A DNA stretch of 64,000 bases from Legionella impletisoli (GCF_900639875.1 NZ_CAAAIA010000005.1:126501-190500); one strand, 5' to 3'. Counted from the stretch's first letter, positions 35,536 to 46,180 are shown. Numbers and translations: made by a program. Notes: generated by a model from the letters alone, not told the origin.

Positions 35536-36798
35536 ATGAATTTTAGTGAACTTAAGCAGTTGCCTATCGCTGAGCTCGTCAATATTGCTCAAGAGTTAGG
35601 CGTAGAAAACACCTCCCGCATGCGTAAGCAAGACATCATTTTCGCTATTCTTAAAGCCCACGCGCTTAAAGGCGAAGATATTCATGGCGATGGTGTGGTC
35701 GAAGTGTTATCGGATGGCTTCGGCTTCCTGCGCTCTTCAGACGGCTCTTATCTTGCAGGCCCCGATGATATTTATGTCTCTCCGAGTCAAATCCGCCGAT
35801 TTGGTCTTCGTACAGGCGATACAGTGTCCGGTAAAATTCGACCCCCTAAAGATAATGAGCGCTATTTTGCTTTATTAAAAGTTGACCAAATTAATTTTGA
35901 AGCACCCGATAGCGCAAAACGTAAAATTCTCTTTGAAAACTTGACGCCTTTATTCGCAACAGAACGCTTAGTGATGGAACAAGGCAATGGCAGCACAGAA
36001 GATTTAACCGCACGCGTGGTTGATTTAGCGGCTCCATTTGGCCGTGGCCAGCGTGGATTAATTGTTTCTCCGCCCAAAGCAGGTAAAACATTAATGCTGC
36101 AAAATATTGCTCATTCGATTGAGAAAAATTACCCCGATTGTTACTTGATTGTTTTGTTGATTGATGAGCGCCCTGAAGAAGTGACTGAAATGCAACGCTC
36201 AGTAAAAGGCGAAGTCGTTGCAAGCACCTTTGATGAGCCCGCTAATCGCCACGTTCAAGTTGCCGAAATGGTCATTGAAAAGGCAAAACGCCTCGTTGAG
36301 CACAAACGCGATGTAGTGATTCTTCTTGACTCGATTACCCGTTTAGCCAGAGCTTACAACACCGTCGTTCCTGCTTCAGGTAAGGTATTAACTGGAGGGG
36401 TAGATGCCAACGCCTTACAACGTCCGAAACGCTTATATGGTGCGGCTCGTAATATAGAAGAAGGCGGAAGCTTAACGATTATTGCAACCGCTCTGGTCGA
36501 TACTGGCTCCAAAATGGATGAAGTTATTTACGAAGAGTTCAAAGGAACGGGTAACATGGAAATCCACTTAAGCCGCAGCATTGCTGAGCGACGAGTATTC
36601 CCTGCCATTAACATTAATCGCTCCGGAACCCGTCGTGAAGATCTGTTGTTAAGTCCTGAAGAACTTCATCGTACATGGATTTTACGCAAAATCCTACAAT
36701 CAATGGATGAATGCGATGCGATTGAATTCTTGCTTGAGCGCATGAAAAATCATAAAACTAATGCTGAATTCTTTGAGGCCATGAAACGACAGGAATGA
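35536..36798 (+). CDS. rho: Transcription termination factor Rho
   Basis: Rho is a hexameric RNA-dependent ATPase that releases RNA polymerase. The 420-residue protein is highly conserved: the N-terminal helical bundle [16 protein letters not shown], the RNA-binding cold-shock-like domain with DGFGFLRS and [15 protein letters not shown], Walker A PPKAGKT, Walker [15 protein letters not shown], and the Q-loop/R-loop GSGK-like region of the ATPase core. A GTG three codons upstream is in frame, but the ATG at 35536 matches homologues. Free-standing after a long leader. Confidence 0.98.
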   Translation: MNFSELKQLPIAELVNIAQELGVENTSRMRKQDIIFAILKAHALKGEDIHGDGVVEVLSDGFGFLRSSDGSYLAGPDDIYVSPSQIRRFGLRTGDTVSGKIRPPKDNERYFALLKVDQINFEAPDSAKRKILFENLTPLFATERLVMEQGNGSTEDLTARVVDLAAPFGRGQRGLIVSPPKAGKTLMLQNIAHSIEKNYPDCYLIVLLIDERPEEVTEMQRSVKGEVVASTFDEPANRHVQVAEMVIEKAKRLVEHKRDVVILLDSITRLARAYNTVVPASGKVLTGGVDANALQRPKRLYGAARNIEEGGSLTIIATALVDTGSKMDEVIYEEFKGTGNMEIHLSRSIAERRVFPAININRSGTRREDLLLSPEELHRTWILRKILQSMDECDAIEFLLERMKNHKTNAEFFEAMKRQE

Positions 36799-36805
36799 CC
36801 TCTGC

Positions 36806-38275
36806 ATGAACTATGGAGATCTGCGCGATTTCATATCGCAATTGGAACGCCAAAATCTATTAAAACGCATTGACTATCCCGTATCGCCTAAGCTTGAAAT
36901 GACAGCCGTAAGCGATCGCGTTTTAAAATCTGGTGGACCAGCCTTATTGTTTACCAATCCTAAAAACTACGACGTTCCCGTGCTAACCAATTTATTCGGC
37001 ACGGTTGAACGCGTGGCTTTAGGAATGGGTGAATCCAATATGAATGCTCTACGCGACGTTGGAACATTACTGGCGGCGCTTAAAGAGCCTGAGCCTCCAA
37101 AAGGCTTTAAAGATGCCTTTAATAAGCTTCCTCTGTTAAAGCAAGCGCTCAATATGGCGCCTAAATACGTGAGTAAAGCCAAGTGCCAAACTCACGTACT
37201 TGAGAAAGAAGAAGTCGATTTAAGCCAACTTCCCATTCAAACCTGTTGGCCAGAAGATGCGGCTCCCCTCATTACCTGGGGGCTCGTGACCACCAAGGGG
37301 CCTCTACAAACGCGACAAAACATGGGCATTTATCGCCAACAAGTGATTGGAAAAAATAAATTGATCATGCGTTGGCTATCTCACCGTGGTGGTGCATTGG
37401 ATTATCAAGCTTGGCAAAAAGCTTATCCTGGCGAACGATTTCCTATTGCCGTGACCCTTGGTGCTGATCCTGCAACCATTCTTGCTGCCGTCACCCCGGT
37501 TCCGGATACTTTATCAGAATACGCCTTTGCTGGATTATTACGCGGCCAGCGTACTCAGCTAGTGCAATGTTTGGGTAGTGATTTGCATGTACCAGCCAGC
37601 GCTGAGATCATTCTCGAAGGATATCTCGAGCCTGGTGAAGAAGCACCTGAGGGCCCATTTGGTGATCATACGGGATATTACAATGAGGTCCAATCTTTCC
37701 CAGTGTTTACCGTTGAACGCATCACCCATCGAGATGATCCTATTTATCACAGCACATATACGGGTCGCCCACCAGATGAGCCGGCTATTCTTGGCTTAGC
37801 GTTAAATGAAGTATTTGTCCCGCTGTTGCAAAAACAATTTCCTGAAATTGTTGATTTTTATCTTCCGCCTGAAGGATGTTCTTATCGTCTTGCGGTAGTC
37901 ACCATAAAAAAACAATACCCTGGGCATGCGAAACGAATCATGATGGCAGTGTGGTCTTTCTTAAGGCAATTTATGTATACCAAATTCGTCATTGTCTGTG
38001 ATGACGATATTAATGCCCGTAATTGGCAGGATGTCATTTGGGCTATGACGACCCGCATGGATCCCCTTCGTGATACCGTCATGATGGACAACACGCCCAT
38101 TGATTACTTAGATTTTGCCTCGCCAATTTCTGGACTAGGTTCAAAGATGGGAATGGATGCGACCAGTAAATGGCCTGGTGAAACCACACGAGAATGGGGC
38201 AAACCCATTGTGATGGATTCGGATATCTTAGAGCGTGTGGAAGCGTATTGGCCTGAGTTAGGAATTGAGCCATGA
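36806..38275 (+). CDS. ubiD: UbiD: 4-hydroxy-3-polyprenylbenzoate decarboxylase (prFMN-dependent)
   Basis: UbiD decarboxylates the ubiquinone precursor using prenylated FMN made by UbiX. The 489-residue protein carries the family blocks [40 protein letters not shown] (with the catalytic Glu region) and GDHTGYYN. It begins 8 bp after rho and ends in an ATGA overlap with the flavin reductase gene, the ubiD-fre order seen in enteric bacteria. Confidence 0.97.
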   Translation: MNYGDLRDFISQLERQNLLKRIDYPVSPKLEMTAVSDRVLKSGGPALLFTNPKNYDVPVLTNLFGTVERVALGMGESNMNALRDVGTLLAALKEPEPPKGFKDAFNKLPLLKQALNMAPKYVSKAKCQTHVLEKEEVDLSQLPIQTCWPEDAAPLITWGLVTTKGPLQTRQNMGIYRQQVIGKNKLIMRWLSHRGGALDYQAWQKAYPGERFPIAVTLGADPATILAAVTPVPDTLSEYAFAGLLRGQRTQLVQCLGSDLHVPASAEIILEGYLEPGEEAPEGPFGDHTGYYNEVQSFPVFTVERITHRDDPIYHSTYTGRPPDEPAILGLALNEVFVPLLQKQFPEIVDFYLPPEGCSYRLAVVTIKKQYPGHAKRIMMAVWSFLRQFMYTKFVIVCDDDINARNWQDVIWAMTTRMDPLRDTVMMDNTPIDYLDFASPISGLGSKMGMDATSKWPGETTREWGKPIVMDSDILERVEAYWPELGIEP

Positions 38276-38961
38276 AAACAACCTCGGCAAAAATCGAGCG
38301 GATCACCCCCCTAACCAATAGTATATTGCAGTTGATTTTAAAACCTGAACAATACATCGATTATATAGCCGGCCAGTACTTACAAATCCAATTACAGAAG
38401 GAAGTATTTAGTTACTCCATAGCGAATGCGCCTTTAGGCTCCCATACTTATGAACTGCATATTCGTCATAGTCAGGATAATCCCTATAGCCAATCTCTAC
38501 TCGCTGAAATCAAGGCGAAAGGATCCTTACAATTAACTGTCCCCATGGGAAATTGTCATATTCGTAACTTGGATTTTGAAAAGCCTATTTTATTTCTCGC
38601 AGCAGGCACTGGATTTGCCCCCATTAAAGCCATGATAGAACATCTTTTGGCGCAAGGATCCAAGCTACCATTTGAATTATTCTGGGGCGCTCGGTCACAA
38701 AGTGATTTGTATATGGATGAACGTGTCCACCACTGGCAAACACATGTTCCTCAATTTCAATATTTTTCTCATATAACGTCCACCAGCAAAGAAACATTAG
38801 CTTCACTAGCCTACAAACGCCATAAACATGATATTCATGATTGGCAAATTGTGATCGCAGGCCCCTTTGATATGGTTTATAGTACACGTGATTTCTTAAT
38901 GAACCATCAGATCAATCGAGAAATCATGTTTTCTGATGCGTTTGATTTTGAAAAAGATTAG
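38272..38961 (+). CDS. fre: NAD(P)H-flavin reductase (Fre/LuxG-like)
   Basis: The 229-residue ferredoxin-reductase-type protein has the flavin-binding pattern YSIANAPLG, and an NAD(P)-binding domain with [20 protein letters not shown] and [14 protein letters not shown]. Fre reduces free flavin with NAD(P)H and may supply reduced FMN to UbiX/UbiD. The start codon overlaps the ubiD stop. Downstream is a small membrane protein gene 23 bp away. Confidence 0.93.
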   Translation: MKTTSAKIERITPLTNSILQLILKPEQYIDYIAGQYLQIQLQKEVFSYSIANAPLGSHTYELHIRHSQDNPYSQSLLAEIKAKGSLQLTVPMGNCHIRNLDFEKPILFLAAGTGFAPIKAMIEHLLAQGSKLPFELFWGARSQSDLYMDERVHHWQTHVPQFQYFSHITSTSKETLASLAYKRHKHDIHDWQIVIAGPFDMVYSTRDFLMNHQINREIMFSDAFDFEKD

Positions 38962-38984
38962 GGCTTGTTTAGGAGGATTATCCA

Positions 38985-39179
38985 ATGGAAACGTTGTATC
39001 AAATATTAGGACTCATTGCAGCGGGTGTTATTATTTGGATCTTATATCGTTATATTCGTGCGCGCCCTGAAACCCTAAGCCGTGAGTCATTAAGCAAAAG
39101 TTTTTTTACTATGGGGATCCTAGCCATCTTATTGATGTGTTTTGTAGCGTTGCTGATCGTTATGGCTCGCTCAACTTAG
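38985..39179 (+). CDS. Small two-helix membrane protein
   Basis: 64 residues, with a helix at 5-22 (LYQILGLIAAGVIIWILY) and another at about 41-61 (FFTMGILAILLMCFVALLI) joined by a basic loop (RYIRARPETLSRESLSKS). The AGGAGG upstream is good. It is the last gene of the ubiD-fre unit before the terminator. Function unknown. Confidence 0.78.
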   Translation: METLYQILGLIAAGVIIWILYRYIRARPETLSRESLSKSFFTMGILAILLMCFVALLIVMARST

Positions 39180-39210
39180 CCTAATTTCACCCTCCTTCGG
39201 ATAAGTCAAT

Positions 39211-39238
39211 CCGGCATTCCACACCTGCGGAATGCCGG
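39211..39238. terminator. Bidirectional hairpin before hspQ
   Basis: CCGGCATTCC and GGAATGCCGG form a 10-bp perfect stem around an 8-base loop, just past the small membrane-protein gene and next to the hspQ stop. Both transcripts converge here. The arms resemble those at 10613-10667. Confidence 0.8.
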
Positions 39239-39239
39239 G

Positions 39240-39551
39240 TCAATGTTTTTTAATGTTACTCTGATAATGCCCCTTACTTATTACCAAATAGTCTTCAACG
39301 TTTGGGTTATTAATGACGCACTCGCTCTCATCTGGTAGAAGCAAACGCTCTTCGACATAAGTCATTTGCGTGCTCTCATCGACCAGTAGTCGATACCAAG
39401 GATCACGCTCTTCAAACCCACGTTTAATTGCCTGAGGGTTATAGCGTCCGGAAGCTTGAAATAATGGGTCCACATCAATAACAACCGCCCGATATCCTTG
39501 GCGTTTATGAATGACTACATCTCCAATATTATATCTGGCCTGTTTATCCAT
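39240..39551 (-). CDS. hspQ: Heat-shock protein HspQ (YccV family)
   Basis: HspQ binds hemimethylated DNA and, in E. coli, stimulates Lon-mediated proteolysis. The 103-residue protein has the YccV pattern YNIGDVVIHKRQGYRAVVID, PWYRLLVDE and TYVEERLL. The ATG at 39551 has GGAG six bases upstream; a TTG four codons earlier is in frame but unlikely to be used. A simple heptamer repeat lies just behind the gene's start. Confidence 0.9.
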   Translation of the reverse strand: MDKQARYNIGDVVIHKRQGYRAVVIDVDPLFQASGRYNPQAIKRGFEERDPWYRLLVDESTQMTYVEERLLLPDESECVINNPNVEDYLVISKGHYQSNIKKH

Positions 39552-39640
39552 TCGATTCTCCAATCCTTGAGTTGGTTGCTATTTATTTGAATAAACTGAT
39601 TTAAATATATTATCGGGGATTAAGAGGAAAACTTTACTTG

Positions 39641-39719
39641 TCAGGAGTCAGGGTCAGGGGTCAGCATTCTGAACCCTGAACCCTGAACCCTGAACCCTGA
39701 TACCTGATACCTGATACCG
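39641..39719. repeat. Heptanucleotide repeat tract (CTGAACC and CTGATAC families)
   Basis: On the plus strand, four CTGAACC heptamers (from about 39669) run into three TGATACC-type heptamers. Left of them lie inverted heptamers, TCAGGAG-TCAGGG-TCAGGGG-TCAG, separated by CATT, so the region is an imperfect heptameric palindrome. It is confined to the gap between hspQ and msrBA. Confidence 0.9.
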
Positions 39720-39723
39720 ATAT

Positions 39724-40596
39724 CTAATCAAAACGCTTCACTTCGCGATGACAATAGGGGTTTTTATTATGTTTTTGGTAATAGTTCTGGTGATAATCTT
39801 CAGCAGGCCAGAATGGCTGGGCGGGTAGAAGTCGAGTGACTACATCTAAGCCTTTAGCTTTGAGTTTCTGAACTAAGCTCTTAACGTCTTCTTCTTGTGT
39901 TTGATTATAATAAAAAATCGCGCTCTGGTACTGAGAACCAATATCAGGACCTTGTCCGTTTCGTTGGGTAGGATCGTGAATTTCAAAAAAACGCCTCACC
40001 ACCGCGTAGTAATCCAACTTTTCGACATCAAACAACACCCGTACCGCTTCATAATGACCGGTATTACCAGCAGAAACCTCCTCATAAGAAGGATTTAGCG
40101 TATGTCCCCCAGTATAACCCGATTCAACTTTAAGGACTCCTGGCATTGCTTGGAGGTAATATTCCACACCCCAAAAGCATCCTCCAGCTAAAATCGCTTC
40201 GTTTGTATCGCGTACTTTTGTCTCACTTACAAAATCAATCGAGGCTGAATTCACACAATATCGTTTATTTTTAGCCGTAAAATGCTCTCCAATAAACACA
40301 TGTCCTAAATGACTACCACAACGCGTGCAAAGAATCTCCGTCCGAAGGCCGTCAGGATCTTTCGTTTCTCGCACGGCTCCTTGTATATCTTCATCAAAGC
40401 TAGGCCACCCACAACGACTAGTAAATTGGCTGTCAGCACGAAAGAGTGCCAGCCCACAGCGCCTGCACAAGTAGGTTCCAAATTCCTGAAGTACGTTGTA
40501 CTGGCCAGAATGTGGTGGCTCTGTGGCCTTATTGAGGAGGATATTCAAGGCATTAGGCAAAAGACTCGCTTTTTTATCCGTATAGTCAGTCATCAT
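39724..40596 (-). CDS. Peptide methionine sulfoxide reductase MsrB-MsrA fusion
   Basis: Methionine sulfoxide reductases repair oxidised Met. The N-terminal MsrB domain has two CxxC zinc pairs (CRRCG and CTRCG) and the catalytic Cys in RYCVNSAS; CGWPSF replaces the usual SGWPSF. The C-terminal MsrA domain has the GGCFWG active site (IAL-AGGCFWGVEYYL). The order MsrB-MsrA is the reverse of the PilB-type fusion. The start at 40596 (MMTDYTDKKAS) overlaps the transglycosylase gene end by 11 bp. No signal peptide, so it is probably cytosolic. Confidence 0.94.
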   Translation of the reverse strand: MMTDYTDKKASLLPNALNILLNKATEPPHSGQYNVLQEFGTYLCRRCGLALFRADSQFTSRCGWPSFDEDIQGAVRETKDPDGLRTEILCTRCGSHLGHVFIGEHFTAKNKRYCVNSASIDFVSETKVRDTNEAILAGGCFWGVEYYLQAMPGVLKVESGYTGGHTLNPSYEEVSAGNTGHYEAVRVLFDVEKLDYYAVVRRFFEIHDPTQRNGQGPDIGSQYQSAIFYYNQTQEEDVKSLVQKLKAKGLDVVTRLLPAQPFWPAEDYHQNYYQKHNKNPYCHREVKRFD

Positions 40597-41563
40597 GGCG
40601 ATTGCAAATTTTATCAGCGAGATAACCAATGGCACCGGCGTAATATATTGAATTATTGTAGCGTAAAATCATTTTATAATTTGGAAACGCTAGAAATACC
40701 GGGCCACCATAAGGCTGAATAATGCTCGCCTCTAGATTTTGATAGGGTAAAGGCTTCCCATCGGTGGTTCGAACCCCCATGTCATTCCACTCTTTAGTGG
40801 ATTTCACCGTGGCTTTGCCTTCCAAAGATTTATCAAAGTTTGCAGGAAGCTTCACACGAATGGCCCAAGGTTCACCAGTTTGCCAACCATTTTGTTTCAT
40901 ATAATTCGCAATGGATGCAAACACATCCGCTTTTGAATCCCAAATGTCTTTGCGGCCGTCTCCATCATAATCTTGCGCGTACTTCATCCAGCTAGAAGGA
41001 AGAAATTGCGGTTGACCAGAAGCACCAGCCCATTCCCCTTTAAAGCGATCTAAGGTTACATGACCATCATTTAGAATGTGTAAGGCATAAAAGAGCTGTT
41101 TTCTGAAAAAGTCTTGGCGATTTGAATCATAGGCTAAGGTTGCCAATGAATTAATGACAGGGAAATTGCCCATATAACTACCATAACTCGTTTCCATTCC
41201 CCAAAAAGACATAATAAAACAAGGATCCACACCATATTGTGCCGCGATATGATCCGCTAATTCTTTATTTTGTTTGTATTTTTTTCGCCCGATGATAATA
41301 CGATAATTATCAACACGTGAATTACGATATTTGGTGTAGGTGAGACGATGCTCAGGTTGTGAACGAGAAAGGCTTTTGACTCGTCTGCTCGGTTCATGAA
41401 TATTAGCAAACGCTTCATCAAACGTGCCTGGCGAGATACCTTGTCTGAGCGCTTCTTCTCGAACTTCTGCCACCCAACGATTCCAATTTTGACTGTCTGC
41501 GTAAGTGAATGGCGTGAGTGCTAATCCAATGATCGTAGCGATGAGCTTACCCCGATTATTCAT
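40586..41563 (-). CDS. MltB-family lytic murein transglycosylase
   Basis: The 325-residue protein has a signal peptide (about 1-23) and the SLT_2 fold. The catalytic Glu is Glu124 in FWGMETSYGSYMGN. Other family blocks are SLATLAYDSNRQDFFRKQL, GEWAGASGQPQFLPSSW and DYDGDGRKDIW. It cleaves peptidoglycan glycan strands in the periplasm. The ATG at 41563 follows AGAGGAAAA; an extension to 41641 looks non-coding. It lacks the Cys of a lipoprotein MltB, so it may be soluble. Confidence 0.94.
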   Translation of the reverse strand: MNNRGKLIATIIGLALTPFTYADSQNWNRWVAEVREEALRQGISPGTFDEAFANIHEPSRRVKSLSRSQPEHRLTYTKYRNSRVDNYRIIIGRKKYKQNKELADHIAAQYGVDPCFIMSFWGMETSYGSYMGNFPVINSLATLAYDSNRQDFFRKQLFYALHILNDGHVTLDRFKGEWAGASGQPQFLPSSWMKYAQDYDGDGRKDIWDSKADVFASIANYMKQNGWQTGEPWAIRVKLPANFDKSLEGKATVKSTKEWNDMGVRTTDGKPLPYQNLEASIIQPYGGPVFLAFPNYKMILRYNNSIYYAGAIGYLADKICNRHDD

Positions 41564-41937
41564 ATTTATTTTCCTCTTTTTATTATCGTCAGGGGCAACT
41601 GACTCACTTAAAGCCAGCCCATATTGATAGTTATCGTTCATTCAACAGCAAGTGTGCCTTTATAAGCCGCATCGGCTTTGTTTGGAAAAACTTTAGTAAC
41701 CAGTGTAGACCATTTTATACAAAGCCAGTAATCCCTGATATAAAAACTCTGATGCCGTCCTCAAATAAAATGAAATATTATCAGTATTTTCATAAGTAGG
41801 TATTGGATTGAAGTTCTTGCATACATCTAAAATGAGGATACTGAACTACAAATTGGCTATACTTATCAACATTATAAGGATTATATTCTAAGTGGTGGGA
41901 AAATGAGAATAAGGATAGGCTTTAAGGGACTAGGGCT
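41564..41937. other. Divergent intergenic region before the diguanylate cyclase
   Basis: A 374-bp AT-rich stretch between the transglycosylase gene (minus) and the sensor cyclase (plus). It must contain two promoters, but none has a clear -35/-10 pair. No small gene of good quality was seen. Confidence 0.5.
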
Positions 41938-44292
41938 ATGCGTTTAATGAAAACCCATTCCCTCAATTCTCTTTATCGCTTTTTTGTTGTGCTCGCGTTT
42001 TTAATTCTTCTTATATTAAATATTTTAATTTTTTATGCCAGCTATAATCAAAGACAAATTATTGCCAGTGAACGCAATCGTTATCAATCGCTTAAAACCA
42101 TTTTAGAACTGGTTGAAAACTCGGAAAATTTAACAAAGATTGCCCGACTTTACACCATAACAGGAAAAGAAAAATACAAAGATTATTTTTATAATTTACT
42201 TGCCATCCGTGACGGAAAAAAGTCCCCTCCTCCTAATTACTCACCCTTTTATTGGGATTATGTTTTGGGAGGAAAAACACCTCACTTCGCAACCGCGCCA
42301 TCGTTACGAGCTAAACATCAAATTGAACAGCTTGGATTTACCAATTATGAATTAACCCTCCTCAAAACAGCAAAAGCGAAAACCAATGCACTAACCAGGA
42401 TGGAAAAAGAAGCCATTGACTTGATGGATAGGCACAAAGGCCTTGTGAATAATGGCGCTCCCAATTCTTTTGTATATAAAGCACGTGCGCTCTTACACAG
42501 CCCGTTATATCTTGAAACCAAATCGGAATACTTAGAACCACTCGAACAATTTCAGCTCGCGGTCGATTTAAGAACAGCAGAAAATCTTAATCAATTGCAA
42601 AAAAGACAACAATATGTTTTTTACACCATTCAACTGATTTTATTAATCGCCTTAATGCTTTGTCTTATTGTTTACCGCTATACAAAACACAATGTTGCAA
42701 AACCTATTGCAAAACTACGAAAACAAGCGGAAATGGTAAGCCTTGGTAATTACAGCATTCGAAACAAAATCGAATCCCAAAATGAATTGGGCATTCTTGG
42801 TGATACCATGAATGAAATGTGCACACATATTGAGGATGATATCGAGGAACGTGAGCATCTCACGGAGTTATTAAGCAAAAGTGAGGAACGGTTTCGTAAT
42901 GCGCTTGAATACGCTCCCATTGGCATGGCGATTCGCACCTTAGACGGAACGTTTGTTCAATCCAATCAATCCTTGAGTGATATTCTTGGCTATAACGCAA
43001 AAGAGATACGCACGTTAACGAATGCTAACTTCATTCATCCTGATGAATTAGAGGATGTAGAGCATATGGAACAACAACTGATTAGCGGGAAAGTCGCTGC
43101 AAAACAGCTTGAGGTTCGACTAATCCACAAAAGCGGAAAAACGGTGTGGTGTTTAGTCAGTGAGTCCCTAATTTATGATAATGAAAGTCAACCTAAAAGC
43201 CTCGTCACACAAATTCTTGACATCAGTCGTCGCAAGCATGATGAACAAGAAAAAGCACAAATGCACAAACAAATGTCCGATGCGTTGGTGGTACTAAAGC
43301 AGCGCGATAAAGAAAATGCCTACTTAAATAAAATGAATGAAATGCTTTTGGCATGTCACAATCCTACCGAAGCTTATGAAATCATTTTTATCACAGCCAA
43401 AAATTTATTTTCGGGATTAAGTGGTGGATTAGCAATCTATAATCCTAAAAAAGGAGAAATGGAAACGCTTTATCAATGGGGTAAACAGCAAAATTTAAAG
43501 CCTTGGTTTTTACAAAAAGAATGCTGGGCATTACGAAACGGAAATATTTACCATATCAAATATCCAGAACATTCTGTGCTATGTACCCATTTTACAACCC
43601 ATCCCTCGGGCGGGTATATAGATTTTCCCTTGTTGGTTAATGAAAACATCGTCGGCTTATTATCTATCTCCTGCACGAAAGGAGAGTTCTTAGATAATAA
43701 AAAATCACTAGTCATCACCTTCAGTGAAAACATTAAATTAGCCTTGGCAAACATTCATCTTCGCGAAGCATTAAGACATCAAGCGATACGAGACGGTTTA
43801 ACGGGGCTATACAATCGTCGCTACTTAGATGAAACGCTACCCCGAGAGCTTGAACAAATGAAACGTCGCGGACATGCCCTTACCTTAGCGATTATTGATA
43901 TTGATGATTTTAAACAATGCAATGACCAGTATGGCCACGATGCTGGAGATGAAGTACTGAAGTATATCGGCAAGGAACTGCAGCGAAGTGTAAGAGCAGG
44001 CGATATATCTTGTCGACTTGGGGGCGATGAATTTGTGGTACTTTTCATTAACACCACGGCTCAAGAAGCAAAGCAACGCATCGAAGAAATGATTCGAAGA
44101 ATCCGTTCAACGCAAATTCGATTTCAAAACGAAACACTTCCCAGAGTCCATTTATCTGCAGGATTAGCTACCGCCCCAGAGCATGCTACAGCCGCCAGTG
44201 AATTAAAGAGGGCTGCGGATGATGCGCTTTATGTAGCAAAAAACTCTGGTAAGAATCGTATTCAAGTCTACTCTCCCCAAAGCGAACCCTAA
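41938..44292 (+). CDS. Membrane sensor diguanylate cyclase (HAMP-PAS-GAF-GGDEF)
   Basis: 784 residues: a transmembrane helix (about 14-33), a ~190-residue periplasmic sensing region, a second helix (about 225-245), HAMP (about 248-300), PAS (about 312-435), a GAF-like domain (about 465-610) and a GGDEF domain (about 620-780). The active site GGDEF (695-699) is intact and an inhibitory I-site RAGD lies at 686-689. It should make cyclic-di-GMP and be subject to product inhibition. No EAL domain. Start at 41938 follows an AGGG; M4 is an alternative. Confidence 0.92.
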   Translation: MRLMKTHSLNSLYRFFVVLAFLILLILNILIFYASYNQRQIIASERNRYQSLKTILELVENSENLTKIARLYTITGKEKYKDYFYNLLAIRDGKKSPPPNYSPFYWDYVLGGKTPHFATAPSLRAKHQIEQLGFTNYELTLLKTAKAKTNALTRMEKEAIDLMDRHKGLVNNGAPNSFVYKARALLHSPLYLETKSEYLEPLEQFQLAVDLRTAENLNQLQKRQQYVFYTIQLILLIALMLCLIVYRYTKHNVAKPIAKLRKQAEMVSLGNYSIRNKIESQNELGILGDTMNEMCTHIEDDIEEREHLTELLSKSEERFRNALEYAPIGMAIRTLDGTFVQSNQSLSDILGYNAKEIRTLTNANFIHPDELEDVEHMEQQLISGKVAAKQLEVRLIHKSGKTVWCLVSESLIYDNESQPKSLVTQILDISRRKHDEQEKAQMHKQMSDALVVLKQRDKENAYLNKMNEMLLACHNPTEAYEIIFITAKNLFSGLSGGLAIYNPKKGEMETLYQWGKQQNLKPWFLQKECWALRNGNIYHIKYPEHSVLCTHFTTHPSGGYIDFPLLVNENIVGLLSISCTKGEFLDNKKSLVITFSENIKLALANIHLREALRHQAIRDGLTGLYNRRYLDETLPRELEQMKRRGHALTLAIIDIDDFKQCNDQYGHDAGDEVLKYIGKELQRSVRAGDISCRLGGDEFVVLFINTTAQEAKQRIEEMIRRIRSTQIRFQNETLPRVHLSAGLATAPEHATAASELKRAADDALYVAKNSGKNRIQVYSPQSEP

Positions 44293-44301
44293 AAAATAAA
44301 G

Positions 44302-45498
44302 CTATAGATCAGCACGCAGAGAAGCCATGGGCTCTAATAAAGAAGCCCGACGAGCTGGATAAAAGCCAAAAAATATCCCAGTAACCACAGAAACAGCAAA
44401 ACCGGCTAAAGGAGGTACAATATAAAGAGTAAAAGACCAATGATTAAAAAGAGCTATCATCCAAGTCAAGGCCAATCCTAATAAAACTCCCAAAAAACCA
44501 CCGGACAAAGACAAAATCACCGATTCAACCAAAAACAACGCTTGAATTTCGCGATTTTTAGCTCCTAATGCTTTTCGAACACCAATTTCTTTTTTTCGCT
44601 CGCTCACGGCAACCAGCATGACGTTCATTACCCCAATCCCACCAACCACTAAGGAGATCCCACCAATAACGGCTAACAACATGGTAAAAATCCTACCTTG
44701 ACTCTCCATGCTAGCAATGATTTGTTTTGCGCTTCGAACAAATAAATTCAAATCAGGAGCCAGTTGATTTATGGTTTGCTTGATCTCCTCAATGACATCA
44801 TCAATCATTTGGGTCGAATCCAGTAGCAACACTGCGTTGTTGATTTTACTGTCTTTATTGACCAGCATCATACCCGAGATTGGGATGATAATTGCGCGAT
44901 TAATATCCTCATTAAAAAAACCATTTTCCTTCCAGGGCTTAGCCACACCGATGATGGTATACAACGCCTTACCAATCCGTACTTGCTTACCTATAGGATT
45001 ATCCAAGGTATATGCTTTTAATTCTTCAGCCAAAGCGCTTCCAATCACGCAAAAATGTTCAAACGTCTCAACAAACGAAACAAAATGACCTTCAGACAAC
45101 CGAATATGAATGATGTCCGCCAATGATTCATCTGCACCAATAATAGCGCCATTTAACGTCTTTCCTTCGAAACTGATGGCTTGGTAAGCGGTACTGTAAG
45201 GTGCTAGTTTTACGATAGCTGGGATTCGTTCTGGAATCGAACGCCATTGTTCTAAAGAAATGGTATCCTGGCCATTATGTTGGACTGTGGATGTGTTTTG
45301 ATAAACCGATAAAGAGAGCAAATCCGTTCCTAGTGCTTTAAATTGAGCGAGTGCTTTCTCGGTAGCCAGCTTGCCAGAGCTTAAGAGTGCCACCACAGCC
45401 GCCGTTCCCACTAAAATACCCAATACAGCTAAAAACGAACGAAGCTTAGCCGTAGATAAGTTAATGACTGCTTGTTGGAAATGCCGTTTTAAATTCAT
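44302..45498 (-). CDS. MacB-like ABC transporter permease (FtsX superfamily)
   Basis: The 398-residue permease has an N-terminal helix (about 18-40), a large periplasmic MacB-type domain, and three C-terminal helices (about 278-300, 325-350, 365-388), with the motif GGIGVMNVMLVAVSERKKEIGVRKALG. It lies in the last position of an operon TolC-HlyD-ATPase-permease and starts 8 bp after the ATPase. Together they form a MacAB-TolC-type tripartite exporter, whose substrate (macrolides, peptides or haem precursors in other bacteria) is not predicted. Confidence 0.93.
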   Translation of the reverse strand: MNLKRHFQQAVINLSTAKLRSFLAVLGILVGTAAVVALLSSGKLATEKALAQFKALGTDLLSLSVYQNTSTVQHNGQDTISLEQWRSIPERIPAIVKLAPYSTAYQAISFEGKTLNGAIIGADESLADIIHIRLSEGHFVSFVETFEHFCVIGSALAEELKAYTLDNPIGKQVRIGKALYTIIGVAKPWKENGFFNEDINRAIIIPISGMMLVNKDSKINNAVLLLDSTQMIDDVIEEIKQTINQLAPDLNLFVRSAKQIIASMESQGRIFTMLLAVIGGISLVVGGIGVMNVMLVAVSERKKEIGVRKALGAKNREIQALFLVESVILSLSGGFLGVLLGLALTWMIALFNHWSFTLYIVPPLAGFAVSVVTGIFFGFYPARRASLLEPMASLRADL

Positions 45499-45505
45499 GC
45501 CGATA

Positions 45506-46180
45506 TCACTGTTGCCTTATAATTTCCCCATCAGCCAATACAATTTTTCGCGTACAAAGATCGGCAATTTTTTCATCGTGAGTCACAATAATGATGGTTC
45601 GACCCTCTTGGTGAAGCGCTAAAAACAAGTTCATAATCTCTTTTCCAGTTTTTGAATCTAGAGCACCGGTCGGCTCATCTGCAAGAATGACATTGGGATC
45701 AGTAACCAGTGCTCTGGCAATTGCGACACGTTGCTGCTGCCCACCGGATAATTGATTGGGTCGATGTGAGCTAAAATCACGCATATTTACACGCATTAGT
45801 GCTCTCTCAACGCGCTGATTAATTAAGAGATCCGATACATTTCGATACGTCAGGGGCAAACCCACATTTTGAAGCGCTGTAAAACGTGGTAAAAGATTAA
45901 ATTGTTGAAAAATAAATCCTATGTGCTGATTACGTAACAAGGCCAGCTCATCTGGACTAAGTCCAGCAGTGTCCTGTCCGTTTAAAGCATATATGCCCGA
46001 TGAGGGCTTATCCAAAAGCCCAATGATATTCATTAAGGTCGATTTCCCAGATCCAGAAGGCCCAACGATTGCCACCAATTCGCCTTGATGAATGGTTAAT
46101 GATAGGCCTTTAAGCACCGTATTCATCTCTGCCCCAATAGGATAGGTTTTTACAAGATTGGTAAGGGTTATCAGTGCCAT
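45506..46180 (-). CDS. ABC transporter ATPase (MacB/LolD type)
   Basis: 224 residues, with Walker [11 protein letters not shown], the signature [15 protein letters not shown], Walker [14 protein letters not shown] and the H-loop THDEK. It is a separate polypeptide from the permease, unlike E. coli MacB where both are fused. It starts 16 bp after the membrane fusion gene and ends 8 bp before the permease, within the same operon. Confidence 0.95.
   Translation of the reverse strand: MALITLTNLVKTYPIGAEMNTVLKGLSLTIHQGELVAIVGPSGSGKSTLMNIIGLLDKPSSGIYALNGQDTAGLSPDELALLRNQHIGFIFQQFNLLPRFTALQNVGLPLTYRNVSDLLINQRVERALMRVNMRDFSSHRPNQLSGGQQQRVAIARALVTDPNVILADEPTGALDSKTGKEIMNLFLALHQEGRTIIIVTHDEKIADLCTRKIVLADGEIIRQQ

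Noticed and set aside
40309-40722. A 137-codon plus-strand frame opposite msrBA and the transglycosylase
   Set aside because: Antisense shadow of two well-supported genes; composition is non-coding-like.
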